A stretch of DNA of 8,675 nucleotides from Clostridiaceae bacterium (lineage in GTDB: Bacteria; Bacillota; Clostridia; Saccharofermentanales; UBA5734), in the NCBI GenBank assembly GCA_012729935.1, contig JAAYBY010000259.1:1-8675 (forward strand), written 5' to 3'. The position numbers were made by a program, and so were the translations under genes. The notes under the pieces are model-generated. The model was not told where the DNA came from. It was given only the letters and a program-made list of their open reading frames with translations, and did not search any database. This document shows positions 1-8,083 of this stretch, piece after piece (position 1 is the first letter of the stretch; every line of letters begins with the position of its first letter).

Positions 1-1303
1 CTTCTGATTTCAGCCCAGTATGGTTCAAGAATACCAAAATTTGTGATCGCATACTTGCCTGTCCACTCTGCCAGCAAGGGAACCATGGCTACAAGATTAG
101 GATCAGTCTGCGGAACTGTTAATCCCTGAATAGCCGGTGAGTTTCCGGTCAATGAACAGAGCTCAACCTGGAAATCTGTCTCTTTGATGTAATGTCTCAT
201 CAATTCTTTTGCTGCACTGATTTTTACAGCATCTTCGTCATTCTTGAATAGAACCATTGTGTTTGCTCCCCAGCTCGCAACACGCATATCCGACGTACCG
301 TCTGCTGTTGGCGCACCAAAGGCTTCAATTTCCGGGCATTTTTCAATGGATCCATCTTCTTCCATTTGCCGCATAACCTGCGCATAATAGAATGGATTCC
401 CATCAATCATCGTGACAACTTTTGAGCTGAAGAAGAGCGGTTCTGTGTCTTCATTTTTGAGTGTCGCTGCACCGGGTGAAGCAATCTCCTCTTGAACGAG
501 TTTGCCAAGCAGATCTACTATCTCAACACATGGAGCCTGATTGGCTATACTTTCTGTATGATCTTCATTAAGCAGGTTTCCTCCATTAGAAAGCATCATG
601 TTGTAATAGCCTATGTCAGATGTCTGAGATCCAGCATAAAGAGCAACACCATAGACACCATCAGCTTTTCCCTTTTCAGCGCACGCTTTGCAAAAATCAT
701 AGAAATCGTCATACGACCAACTTTTTTTGTCTTGTGGGAGCAAATCATAGGTGCCAAGGTCTTTTGCTAACGTAGCATTTACTGTTATGAACATCCCATT
801 CATCGCAGCAATAGACAAGATATAGTTCTTTCCATCAACCTTGCCGATTTCAAGCAGACTTGGATAAAACTGTGCTTTGAATTCATTGATCACATCAGAA
901 ATATCGACTAAGACATTTTTATTCGGGAGTGAAGCGGTTCTGGCTGTTCCGTCAATGTAAAGATCGGGTGTTGTGCCGGTACCAAGAGCAATCTGCAATT
1001 TCTCAGGCCCCCCTCCCAGGTCATCATTTCAACATTGACTTTGACTTCAGGATAGGTTTCATTGAATCCGGCGATCAGATCATCAGTCAGCATGCTTTCG
1101 AACTCCTCAGCTAAAGGCATGGACCATAAAGTCAACTCTGCGGAGAGTTCTCCACTTCCGCTTGAAGTGGTTTGTGTAGTTGTTTGACCTGTTGCAGATT
1201 CACTCTGACTGGCTGTACCATTTTCGCTGCCATCGGGACTACAGCCACTGACAGCGGTAAGAACCAGAAATAAAACTAAAAATAGCGAAGCGACCTTTTT
1301 CAT
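1..1303 (-). CDS. ABC transporter extracellular solute-binding lipoprotein (carbohydrate type, family 1), frame-broken and cut by the left window edge
   Basis: This is probably the sugar- or oligosaccharide-capturing lipoprotein of an ABC importer, anchored outside the cell membrane. The start at 1303 is set by a GGAGGAG site (1316-1310) six bases upstream. Residues 1-20 are a lipoprotein signal peptide (KK, hydrophobic core, VSGC lipobox) with Cys21 as the lipidated residue. A Ser/Thr/Gln/Gly-rich linker follows to about residue 52, and then the binding-protein fold begins at ELTLWSMP. The first frame runs to WEGG (about residue 99) and, read straight on, stops at 910-908. The homologous continuation (PEKLQIALGTGTTPDLYIDG and onward) lies in the -1 frame from base 1007 and is open for 335 codons to the window edge. 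The joined protein is at least 434 residues, close to full length for this family. The second part shows typical features such as the DGKNY, LSNGG and DGNPFYY stretches. Substrate is unknown. Permease genes would be expected just beyond the left edge. The break could be a real mutation, recoding or a sequence error. Confidence 0.85.
1007..1014 (-). other. Frame break at a G6 run (possible slippery heptamer) in the solute-binding protein gene
   Basis: On the minus strand the upstream frame reads TGG GAG GGG GGC CTG AGA, while the family-like sequence needs TGG GAG GGG GGG CCT GAG. One more G, a run of seven instead of six, would make the gene continuous. The bases G GGG GGC (1013-1007) also fit the X XXY YYZ pattern for -1 ribosomal slippage in the correct phase, and a -1 slip there gives E-G-G-P-E-K-L-Q without loss of a residue. 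The unshifted product would be a truncated protein of about 131 residues. Confidence 0.75.
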
Positions 1304-1309
1304 GTTATT

Positions 1310-1316
1310 CTCCTCC
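1310..1316 (-). promoter_or_regulatory. Ribosome binding site of the solute-binding protein
   Basis: GGAGGAG lies six bases before the ATG at 1303. It fixes that start over the in-frame ATG at 1426, which would add a 41-residue non-secretory extension ahead of the signal peptide. Confidence 0.85.
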
Positions 1317-1330
1317 AACAATGAATCGTG

Positions 1331-1344
1331 TGAAAGGGTTTTCA
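1331..1344 (-). promoter_or_regulatory. cre-like palindrome (possible CcpA operator)
   Basis: The plus strand reads TGAAAGGGTTTTCA, an inverted repeat that fits the catabolite-responsive consensus TGNAANCGNWNNCA at every fixed position except one of the two central C/G bases. It sits between the predicted promoter and the start of the solute-binding protein, 27 bases upstream of the ATG, where CcpA binding would act as a roadblock. Carbon catabolite repression of a sugar importer would be expected in Bacillota. The match is by eye and the palindrome could be fortuitous. Confidence 0.4.
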
Positions 1345-1545
1345 ATTTTATTTGGGTGATGAGTCTCAGGATTCCTTCATGTGGCAAATATAGTCCATTA
1401 TCTTCCGATGATAAGTTTTCAGCCACCGTCTCATTCGCTCGTCTTACTGAAATGCTGGTGATTTTCTAGCCTTTCGGAATCAGGTGTCGAAACCATGATT
1501 GATGAATTTTGTCTGATTTCCCATTCATGAGCTTGATCCACATTT

Positions 1546-1574
1546 ATTCTAGGCCTGTTGAATCGCATCATCAA
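1546..1574 (-). promoter_or_regulatory. Candidate sigma-A promoter for the solute-binding protein gene
   Basis: On the minus strand TTGATG (1574-1569) is followed after exactly 17 bases by TAGAAT (1551-1546), four of six and five of six matches to the consensus. Transcription would begin near 1539, leaving a leader of about 235 bases before the ATG at 1303. An AraC-type activator may be needed as well. Confidence 0.45.
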
Positions 1575-1673
1575 GGTAATATAATTATTTTTAGTTAATA
1601 ATATTTATCATAATATTTCTGAACTTTTCTTTAATTATTATCCATTAGCCTGGCATACGATCTGTTTACGACA

Positions 1674-1682
1674 TGGTATAAT
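1674..1682 (+). promoter_or_regulatory. Candidate extended -10 promoter for the sensor kinase/response regulator operon
   Basis: TGGTATAAT (1674-1682) is a perfect -10 hexamer with the TGn extension. No good -35 box stands at 17 bases, which is acceptable for an extended -10 promoter. Transcription would start near 1689, about 137 bases before the kinase ATG. The AT-rich block just upstream could help RNA polymerase binding. Confidence 0.5.
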
Positions 1683-1825
1683 ATCACTGATTCAACTTAT
1701 TCCGGATCATGTTTTCCGTAATTGTCTAATGACCAGATCAAATATTAACATGTCAGGTTTCGAAGCGCAGAACAATAAAAAATTTCTTCACCAATCGTTG
1801 AAGATACTTTTCACGGTGGATCTAA

Positions 1826-3616
1826 ATGCAACCTATGACGAAACTTTGGACGCAAACACCACTAAACAAAAAAATGGCGATCATCTATCTGATGATAACA
1901 CTTGCTACTTCCTTGATTGTCGGGTTAGTCAGTTATCACTTATCCAAACAGATCATCACGCGATCATCAATTGAAAAATCTCAGGATGCCGTTAAGGCTG
2001 TTGCTTCATCAGTCAATACGTTTTTCAACGCAGCTGATAACACGTTTATCAGTATATTTTCTAACCATAATTTGCGAGACTACCTGGAACACACAGAGAT
2101 GGATAAGGGACATCAAGAACAAGCAAGGCGTGACATATCAGCAGCAGTCAGTTTAGCAAGACAGCTCAATAATTCAGTAATCTATATCAATATCTTTGGC
2201 TCTCAGGCGTTCAACTACACCGATTATTACTTTAATTCTGAGACGAATAGAGATTATCATGCATGTGTTTCGTACTATGAGCCATTCGGATTGACTGACG
2301 ATCGTAAATCGGCGTTGTGGGTTCCCAATCAAAATGCTGTCATCGGTTTATCCAACACACGACTGATTACACTTGTTCGATATACCAGAGATATCTACAC
2401 GCTGGATATAACAGGCATTATGACAATGGGTGTTTCAGAGGCTTCACTGTGTAAGTTATTCCAGTCATCAAATATGTTTATTGCTGATTCAGATGGCAGT
2501 ATCCTATCTCACTATGATAAAAAGCTCATCGGGTCAAAGCTGCCATACGCATCAATACGAGAATCGCTCACAAATGATCAAAAAATCGGTACAGTATCAT
2601 TTCTGACGGATGATCAAGACAGGTTTTTCGCAACCTATTCACAGATTCCTGAAACAGGATGGTATTTGATTTCTATCGAGGACTATTATCAAACGTTTCA
2701 GAGTAGCTACCAGTTGAAAAACAGTATCGCTGCCATACTCCTGTCATCAATCTTTATTTCAGCGATCATTTTGATTTTCGTCTCAAAAGCGCTGACCGCT
2801 TCTTTAAGTAGACTGCTTGCAACAATGGATCGTGCTATGTCTGGCGATTTATCCGTTAGATTTGATGCAACAAGCAGTGATGATGTCAATAAAATTGGTA
2901 TCTACCTTAACAAAATGCTCAAACAGATCAGTGAAAATATCGACTATCGTGAAAAAAGCGAGCGCCTAGCCAGGTTATCTGAACTCCGGCTGCTCCAATC
3001 TCAGATCAATCCCCATCTGCTTTATAATACATTGGATTCGGTTCATTATCGTCTGGAAACAGCCGATTACCAACAAGCGTCAGACGTCTTGAAAGCAATG
3101 AGCCGGTTCTTCAAATTATCACTCAGCCAAGGCGATTATCTGATACCGATTGAAAAAGAGCTCTCACTTGTCCGATATTATCTGGAAATACAAAGAATGT
3201 GTAGAGAAAAAAATATAGAGTTAATCATTCACTGCGACTCGTCTTTACTGCAGATGAAAGTTCCGAAGATGATCATTCAGCCAATCGTAGAAAATTCAAT
3301 CCTACATGGTCTTGGAGATGATCACGCTCACGGCAAAATAATTATCGATGTAGAGAAGTCTAACAATTCAACTGTCGTGATTACCGTTTCGGATGATGGA
3401 ATCGGTATGACGAATGAGCAGGCTGACAAAATAAACGATGCAATCAATTCTCTTCATAACGGATTCGAGCAAAAGCACTATGGCTTGTGGAATATCAATC
3501 ATCGCCTTAAAGATGTATTCGGCGATTGCAGCGGTCTGACCATTCAAAGTGAGTTTGGTGAGTATACAAAAACAGTTATCGTAATCTGTAATGTCACAGA
3601 ACGGGATCAGGAGTAG
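1826..3616 (+). CDS. Sensor histidine kinase, YesM type (Cache sensor, HAMP, His_kinase, HATPase)
   Basis: Membrane-bound kinase (596 residues) that would autophosphorylate on an extracellular signal and pass phosphate to the response regulator encoded next. TM1 is at about residues 16-39. An extracellular double-Cache-like domain spans about 41-297; its distal part shows the typical DSDGSILSHYDKKLIG and TGWYLIS stretches. TM2 is at about 300-320 and HAMP at about 321-373. The His_kinase domain follows, with phospho-acceptor His397 in QSQINPHLLYNTL. The ATPase domain has the N box QPIVENSILHG (485-495), the G1 box DDGIGM (523-528) and a G2-like GLWNINHRL (553-561). All catalytic motifs are intact. 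The start is supported by GGTGGA five bases upstream; later ATGs (codons 4 and 17) lack a site. The gene is separated from the response regulator by three bases, so the two are cotranscribed. B. subtilis YesM is the named family model, but the ligand here is unknown; a carbohydrate is inferred from the divergent binding protein. Confidence 0.95.
   Translation: MQPMTKLWTQTPLNKKMAIIYLMITLATSLIVGLVSYHLSKQIITRSSIEKSQDAVKAVASSVNTFFNAADNTFISIFSNHNLRDYLEHTEMDKGHQEQARRDISAAVSLARQLNNSVIYINIFGSQAFNYTDYYFNSETNRDYHACVSYYEPFGLTDDRKSALWVPNQNAVIGLSNTRLITLVRYTRDIYTLDITGIMTMGVSEASLCKLFQSSNMFIADSDGSILSHYDKKLIGSKLPYASIRESLTNDQKIGTVSFLTDDQDRFFATYSQIPETGWYLISIEDYYQTFQSSYQLKNSIAAILLSSIFISAIILIFVSKALTASLSRLLATMDRAMSGDLSVRFDATSSDDVNKIGIYLNKMLKQISENIDYREKSERLARLSELRLLQSQINPHLLYNTLDSVHYRLETADYQQASDVLKAMSRFFKLSLSQGDYLIPIEKELSLVRYYLEIQRMCREKNIELIIHCDSSLLQMKVPKMIIQPIVENSILHGLGDDHAHGKIIIDVEKSNNSTVVITVSDDGIGMTNEQADKINDAINSLHNGFEQKHYGLWNINHRLKDVFGDCSGLTIQSEFGEYTKTVIVICNVTERDQE
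3609..3613 (+). promoter_or_regulatory. Ribosome binding site of the response regulator, inside the kinase 3' end
   Basis: AGGAG overlaps the last codons of the kinase gene and lies six bases before the ATG at 3620. This is consistent with translational coupling of the pair. Confidence 0.75.
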
Positions 3617-3619
3617 CAT

Positions 3620-5242
3620 ATGTACCAGATACTCATTGCGGATGATGACAGACATATTCGCGAAAGACTGAGAAACAGAATTGATTGGGATGGGTTGGAT
3701 CTGTATTTATGCGGCGAAGCTGCCGACGGCAACGAAACATTAGCGCTCTTTGAACAGTATTTGCCCAGCATTGTCATTATTGATATTAATATGCCGAATC
3801 AGAACGGCCTGGAAGTTGCCCAGGAAATTCTAAATTATGATTCGGAAACAATCATTATCTGTATTACGGGATTCAATGACTTCGACTATGCTCAATCGGC
3901 TATAAAGCTGGGCGTCTATGATTTTTTGACAAAGCCGCTTGACATGGATGACATGAAAGCTGTCTTGCGTAAATCAATCGCTCGTCTGGATTCAATCAGG
4001 GAAGCACGCCAGAATATTGAAAAACTCAATGAACTGGCAAAGGAGAGTTTGCCGATTCTTCGCAGAACCTTTTTACAAGGCCTGCTTGACAGTGTTTACA
4101 CGGATGAAAATAAAATTATTGATCGGTTGAAACATCTTCAGCTTGATATCCAATCATCATTTTATGCTGTTGCTATCATCGCACCCAGATTGATGTCCTT
4201 TTCACAAGACCAGATCGATCTCAAACTGATGGCTTTGTCACAAACAAGTCTCGAATTAATTCAGGCAGCTGGTTTCAAGTGCTTATCTTTATTCGACAGC
4301 TTAAACAATACAATAGCACTGGTTTCCTGGAATAATCCTAAGAGTGCCCAGAAGATTGATGAAATTTTTTCGAATATCCGCAATAAACTGCTTTTCTATT
4401 TCAATCTGGACATCTATATTGGAATAGGCAGCGTCGTCAGCCAGTTAACAGAGATCGGTATCTCAACGGCGGATGCCCGGGACGCATTGGATTACAGGCA
4501 TCTGTTTGCTCAAAACAATATAGTCAATATAAAAAACGTAATCCGTGTTTTTAATAAAACACATACAAATTATTCAGTCGATAAATCCTTTATCATCGCC
4601 TGTTTTAAAGACAGAAACATGGCAAAACTGACTGACAGGCTCAAAATTTTAGTATCTAATGTAGCTTTTAGTGCCTCTGGAAATACCGAGAAACTGAAAC
4701 GGATATTCATTGAGTTAACTGTATTAGTATCGCATATGGCTGCTGATGTCGGGGTTTTCTCTGACACGATCCATAATCTCAGTGATCCATATCTTCACAT
4801 CTGGAGCATGGAGCGCGTTGACGAAATGATTAACTGGTTTTTGAATCTCTGCCAGAATCTTATCGATGCAATTGAAGATAAGAAAGGCAAACAGACCAAT
4901 CGGATTATATCGATAGCCAGAGACTACATTAATGAGAATTATGCGAACGTCAATTTAAGTCTCGACTCGATCAGTGACCACGTCGAATTATCTCCAGTTT
5001 ATTTTTGCCAGCTCTTCCATAGCGAAACGGGTGTTAAGCTGACTGCGTACATTAATCATGTCCGTATCGAACAGGCAAAGCTTCTGTTAAAGAACACCTT
5101 GATGAAAATCTACGAAATAGCCGAATCAACCGGATACAGCAATCCGAAATACTTCAATTATATATTTAAGAAACAAACGGGATTATCCCCAAAAGAATTC
5201 AGACTCAGTGATGGCAGTTGTGACCTGCAGTCGAACATGTGA
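3620..5242 (+). CDS. Response regulator, YesN type (REC domain plus AraC-family DNA-binding domain)
   Basis: Cytoplasmic transcription regulator (540 residues), partner of the YesM-type kinase. The REC domain at about residues 1-120 has the acidic cluster Asp8-Asp9-Asp10, phospho-acceptor Asp55 in IIDINMPN, Thr83 in ITGFNDF and Lys105 in TKPLD, all expected for an active receiver. The middle region (about 120-425) is the long linker usual in YesN proteins and includes the GIGSVVSQLTEIG...ARDALDYR stretch shared by the family. The C-terminal AraC domain (about 427-530) carries two helix-turn-helix units, ending in STGYSNPKYFNYIFKKQTG and LSPKEFR, which match the family signature. The length is normal. 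Phosphorylation is expected to promote binding at promoters of transport genes, most obviously the divergent solute-binding protein gene; that target is inferred from position. Confidence 0.95.
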   Translation: MYQILIADDDRHIRERLRNRIDWDGLDLYLCGEAADGNETLALFEQYLPSIVIIDINMPNQNGLEVAQEILNYDSETIIICITGFNDFDYAQSAIKLGVYDFLTKPLDMDDMKAVLRKSIARLDSIREARQNIEKLNELAKESLPILRRTFLQGLLDSVYTDENKIIDRLKHLQLDIQSSFYAVAIIAPRLMSFSQDQIDLKLMALSQTSLELIQAAGFKCLSLFDSLNNTIALVSWNNPKSAQKIDEIFSNIRNKLLFYFNLDIYIGIGSVVSQLTEIGISTADARDALDYRHLFAQNNIVNIKNVIRVFNKTHTNYSVDKSFIIACFKDRNMAKLTDRLKILVSNVAFSASGNTEKLKRIFIELTVLVSHMAADVGVFSDTIHNLSDPYLHIWSMERVDEMINWFLNLCQNLIDAIEDKKGKQTNRIISIARDYINENYANVNLSLDSISDHVELSPVYFCQLFHSETGVKLTAYINHVRIEQAKLLLKNTLMKIYEIAESTGYSNPKYFNYIFKKQTGLSPKEFRLSDGSCDLQSNM

Positions 5243-5325
5243 ATTTAGATTGGCAACGCAATCACTGTTTATTCTGGAAACTTATGCGAAAGTACGCTTC
5301 AATCATTCTCTAACCACCCAAACAA

Positions 5326-5345
5326 AGAGCCCCTTGCGGGGCTCT
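5326..5345 (-). terminator. Hairpin terminator of valS, possibly shared with the convergent response regulator
   Basis: The perfect 8-bp stem AGAGCCCC/GGGGCTCT has a four-base loop. On the minus strand it is followed by TTGTTT and begins six bases after the valS stop, so it serves valS best. On the plus strand the following sequence is CATCTTTAAC, a poor U tract, but no better terminator was seen after the response regulator, so the hairpin may act in both directions. Confidence 0.8.
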
Positions 5346-5350
5346 CATCT

Positions 5351-8026
5351 TTAACCTTTCGGGGATGATAGTTCGTTCTGTATAAGCGAAATACGGTCAT
5401 GTGTTGTCTGAAACATATCCTGATACTTGGCCAGCTTGTCGCGCTCTGCCTGCACCACATGAGCCGGTGCTCTCGAGACAAATTGATCATTGCCAAGTTT
5501 CGATTCGAGCCGCTTCAGTTCTTGAGTCAGGTTTGCCTCTTCCTTTTTAAGCCGATCAATTTCCTCAGTGAGATCGATCAGATCGCCAAGTGGAAGATAG
5601 ACTTTCCCGCCGTCAAAAACGGCTGTTACAGCGGTAAGCGGTATCTGCTCATCATCGGATCTTGTTGTCAGAGAAGCGATGCCGGCCAGCCTTTTCAGAT
5701 AAGGCAGCCCCTCTTCAAAGTACGTTCGCACGTCATCATTTTCCGACACAACAATCAGACTTATTTTTCGCGAAGCGGCTACGTTCATGTTCGTTCGAAT
5801 ATTGCGAATCTCACGTATCGCTTCCATCAGTGCTTTCATGACGCGCTCGTCATGCGGATACTGCTTGCTTTCATCTGAAGTCGGCCAGGTCGAAACCATA
5901 ATGCTCCCTGACGGGTGGATTAGATGCTGGTATACAGCTTCTGTCACAAAGGGCATAAAGGGATGCAGCAGCTGCATTGCCTCAGACAAAACCTGATTTA
6001 AAACAAACTGCGCAGTCAGCCTGCCGCGGCTTCCCTGACTGCCATTCAAGCGCGGTTTACTCATCTCGATGCTCCAGTCACAGAATTCATCCCACAGAAA
6101 ATTCGTAATTTTGGCCAGAGCAACACCAAATTCATACTTGTCCAGGTTACCTGTCACCTCCGTTTTCAGTGACTGTAGCCTTGACAGAATCCAGCGGTCT
6201 TCCAGATTATAATCAGCTTCTGTGATCGCAGCGAAATCCATTTCCTCATCGAAATTCATCACGACAAAACGGAAGGCATTCCAGATCTTATTGATAAAAT
6301 TACGCCCCGCTTCCAGCTTCTCATACTGAAAGCGCTGGTCACTGCCGGGCGCACTGCCATTGATCAGCGTGTAGCGAAGTGCATCCGCACCGTGCGAATC
6401 GATAATTTCCAGCGGATCAATTCCATTTCCGAGTGACTTCGACATTTTTCGACCATCAGCATCACGTATGATGCCATGGATCAGCACCGTATGGAAAGGC
6501 ACCTGACCCGTATGTTCGAGGCCGGAAAAAATCATGCGCGCCACCCAGAAAAAGATAATATCGTAAGCGGTCACCAGGACACTTGTCGGATAAAACCGTT
6601 TGAGGTCCTCTGTCTTTTCAGGCCAGCCTAAAGTTGAAAACGGCCAGAGCGCGGAAGAAAACCAGGTATCGAGCGTGTCTTCATCCTGATGCAGATGATC
6701 ACTGCCACAGGAAGGGCAGACGGCCGGTGTCGTCCGGGAAACGATAACCTCTCCGCAACCCTGACAATACCAGGCCGGGATCCGATGACCCCACCATAAC
6801 TGTCGCGAGATACACCAGTCCCGGATATTCTCCATCCAGTTAAAATAGATTTTTTCAAACCGTTCTGGAATAAAACGCGTTTCTTGATTTCTGACCGCTT
6901 CAATAGCAGGTTCAGCCAGCGGTTTCATGTTGACGAACCATTGCAGTGATACACGTGGTTCAACGGTTGTCTGGCAGCGATAACAGAGTCCCACATTATG
7001 CTGATGCGGTTCAGTTTGGACCAGATAATGTCCTTTTTCCAGATCAGCGACAATCCGCTTTCTTGCTTCATAGCGGTCAAGACCTGTGTAGTCGCCGCCT
7101 TCTTCATTGATGTGGGCATCATCAGTCATTACATTGATAACCGGCAGCTGATGCCTTAATCCCACTTCAAAATCATTCGGATCATGTGCCGGTGTAATTT
7201 TAACGACGCCGGTGCCATATTCACGATCAACATATTCGTCGGCAATAATCGGGATGCGCTTGCCTACCAGCGGCAAAATGACATCTTTCCCGATCAGGTG
7301 CCGATACCGGTCGTCTTCAGGATGAACGGCCACAGCGGTGTCTCCCAGCATGGTTTCTGGACGTGTTGTAGCAAGGACAAGCGCCCCTGTACCGTCAGCA
7401 AGAGGATACTTGATGTGCCAGAAATGAGAGTGCTGCTCATCGTATTCCACTTCAGCATCTGAAATCGATGTCAGGCAATGGGGACACCAATTGATAATCC
7501 GTTCTCCGCGGTAAATCAGTTTTTTCTCATAAAGACTGACGAACACTTCTGTTACGGCTTTAGAGAGACCCTGATCCATGGTAAACCGTTCTCTTGACCA
7601 GTCGCAGGATGATCCCAGGCGTTTCAGCTGCTCAATAATCCGCCCGCCATATTTTTCTTTCCAGGCCCAGGCACGCTCAAGAAAAGCCTCTCTGCCGATC
7701 ATGTCTTTGGTTAAACCACTTTGCTTCATATCTTCGACAATACGCGCCTCTGTCGCTATGGACGCGTGATCCGTACCAGGCAGCCAAAGTGCAGCGTAGC
7801 CCTGCAACCGCTTGAAACGAATCAGCAGATCCTGGAGTGTGTTGTCCAGCGCATGACCCATGTGCAGCTGACCTGTAATATTCGGGGGCGGAATCACAAT
7901 TGTATAGGGCGGTCTGTCCTCATCTTCAGCCGGTTGGAAATAGCCGTTTGCCAACCATGTCTGATACAACTTTGATTCATGGACAGCCGGATCAAATGTT
8001 TTATCAATGGAATCTATTCTGCTCAT
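5351..8026 (-). CDS. valS: Valyl-tRNA synthetase
   Basis: Class I synthetase that attaches valine to tRNA(Val) in the cytoplasm; 891 residues, full length for the bacterial enzyme. The HIGH-type motif is PPPNITGQLHMGH (46-58) and the KMSKS loop is at 527-531 in GRKMSKSLGNG. The editing (CP1) domain at about 205-340 contains TTRPETMLGDTAV and GTGVVKITPAHDPND, including the Asp282 position used in clearing misacylated threonine. Paired cysteines at CPHC (181-184), CYRC (348-351), CQGC (421-424) and CPSC (437-440) suggest bound zinc. The anticodon-binding domain follows, and the last 75 or so residues form the ValRS C-terminal coiled coil, rich in Lys/Glu/Leu. The start is set by GGAGG (8041-8037), ten bases upstream. 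It lies 57 bases after the small membrane protein gene, and both appear to be controlled by the valine T-box upstream. Its base composition looks more GC-rich than that of the two-component genes. Confidence 0.98.
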   Translation of the reverse strand: MSRIDSIDKTFDPAVHESKLYQTWLANGYFQPAEDEDRPPYTIVIPPPNITGQLHMGHALDNTLQDLLIRFKRLQGYAALWLPGTDHASIATEARIVEDMKQSGLTKDMIGREAFLERAWAWKEKYGGRIIEQLKRLGSSCDWSRERFTMDQGLSKAVTEVFVSLYEKKLIYRGERIINWCPHCLTSISDAEVEYDEQHSHFWHIKYPLADGTGALVLATTRPETMLGDTAVAVHPEDDRYRHLIGKDVILPLVGKRIPIIADEYVDREYGTGVVKITPAHDPNDFEVGLRHQLPVINVMTDDAHINEEGGDYTGLDRYEARKRIVADLEKGHYLVQTEPHQHNVGLCYRCQTTVEPRVSLQWFVNMKPLAEPAIEAVRNQETRFIPERFEKIYFNWMENIRDWCISRQLWWGHRIPAWYCQGCGEVIVSRTTPAVCPSCGSDHLHQDEDTLDTWFSSALWPFSTLGWPEKTEDLKRFYPTSVLVTAYDIIFFWVARMIFSGLEHTGQVPFHTVLIHGIIRDADGRKMSKSLGNGIDPLEIIDSHGADALRYTLINGSAPGSDQRFQYEKLEAGRNFINKIWNAFRFVVMNFDEEMDFAAITEADYNLEDRWILSRLQSLKTEVTGNLDKYEFGVALAKITNFLWDEFCDWSIEMSKPRLNGSQGSRGRLTAQFVLNQVLSEAMQLLHPFMPFVTEAVYQHLIHPSGSIMVSTWPTSDESKQYPHDERVMKALMEAIREIRNIRTNMNVAASRKISLIVVSENDDVRTYFEEGLPYLKRLAGIASLTTRSDDEQIPLTAVTAVFDGGKVYLPLGDLIDLTEEIDRLKKEEANLTQELKRLESKLGNDQFVSRAPAHVVQAERDKLAKYQDMFQTTHDRISLIQNELSSPKG

Positions 8027-8083
8027 TTTTATATATCCTCCAAGTAACTGTCAAACGATTTGTTGCTAGTTATAATTCAGGTG

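Larger units (their letters stand above)
1304..1825. other. Divergent intergenic region between the solute-binding protein and the sensor kinase
   Basis: This 522-base stretch holds no convincing gene; the short reading frames in it lack ribosome binding sites. It contains a candidate promoter for each direction, a cre-like palindrome near the lipoprotein start, and a strongly AT-rich block at about 1576-1640 with two AATATT hexamers (1600-1605 and 1612-1617) spaced 12 bases start to start. The predicted leaders are long, about 235 bases toward the lipoprotein and about 137 toward the kinase. The response regulator encoded next door is a natural candidate to bind here, but no operator can be assigned. 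Confidence 0.7.

Noticed and set aside
1304..1426. An in-frame upstream ATG at 1426 that would extend the solute-binding protein by 41 residues
   Set aside because: It has no ribosome binding site and would bury the lipoprotein signal peptide, while the ATG at 1303 has an excellent site and a proper signal sequence.
1729..1974. Plus-strand 81-codon reading frame overlapping the start of the sensor kinase
   Set aside because: No ribosome binding site and no recognisable protein features; it overlaps the well-supported kinase gene in another frame.
5248..5263. GATTG/CAATC hairpin just after the response regulator as its terminator
   Set aside because: The stem is only five base pairs and is not followed by a proper run of T.
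5399..5878. Plus-strand 159-codon reading frame
   Set aside because: It lies wholly within valS on the opposite strand and has no protein-like character; it is a shadow of the coding sequence.
8027..8054. TTGACA (8054-8049) before valS as an internal promoter
   Set aside because: The only AT-rich -10 candidates at suitable spacing overlap the valS ribosome binding site to start codon region, so a transcript would lack the translation signal.
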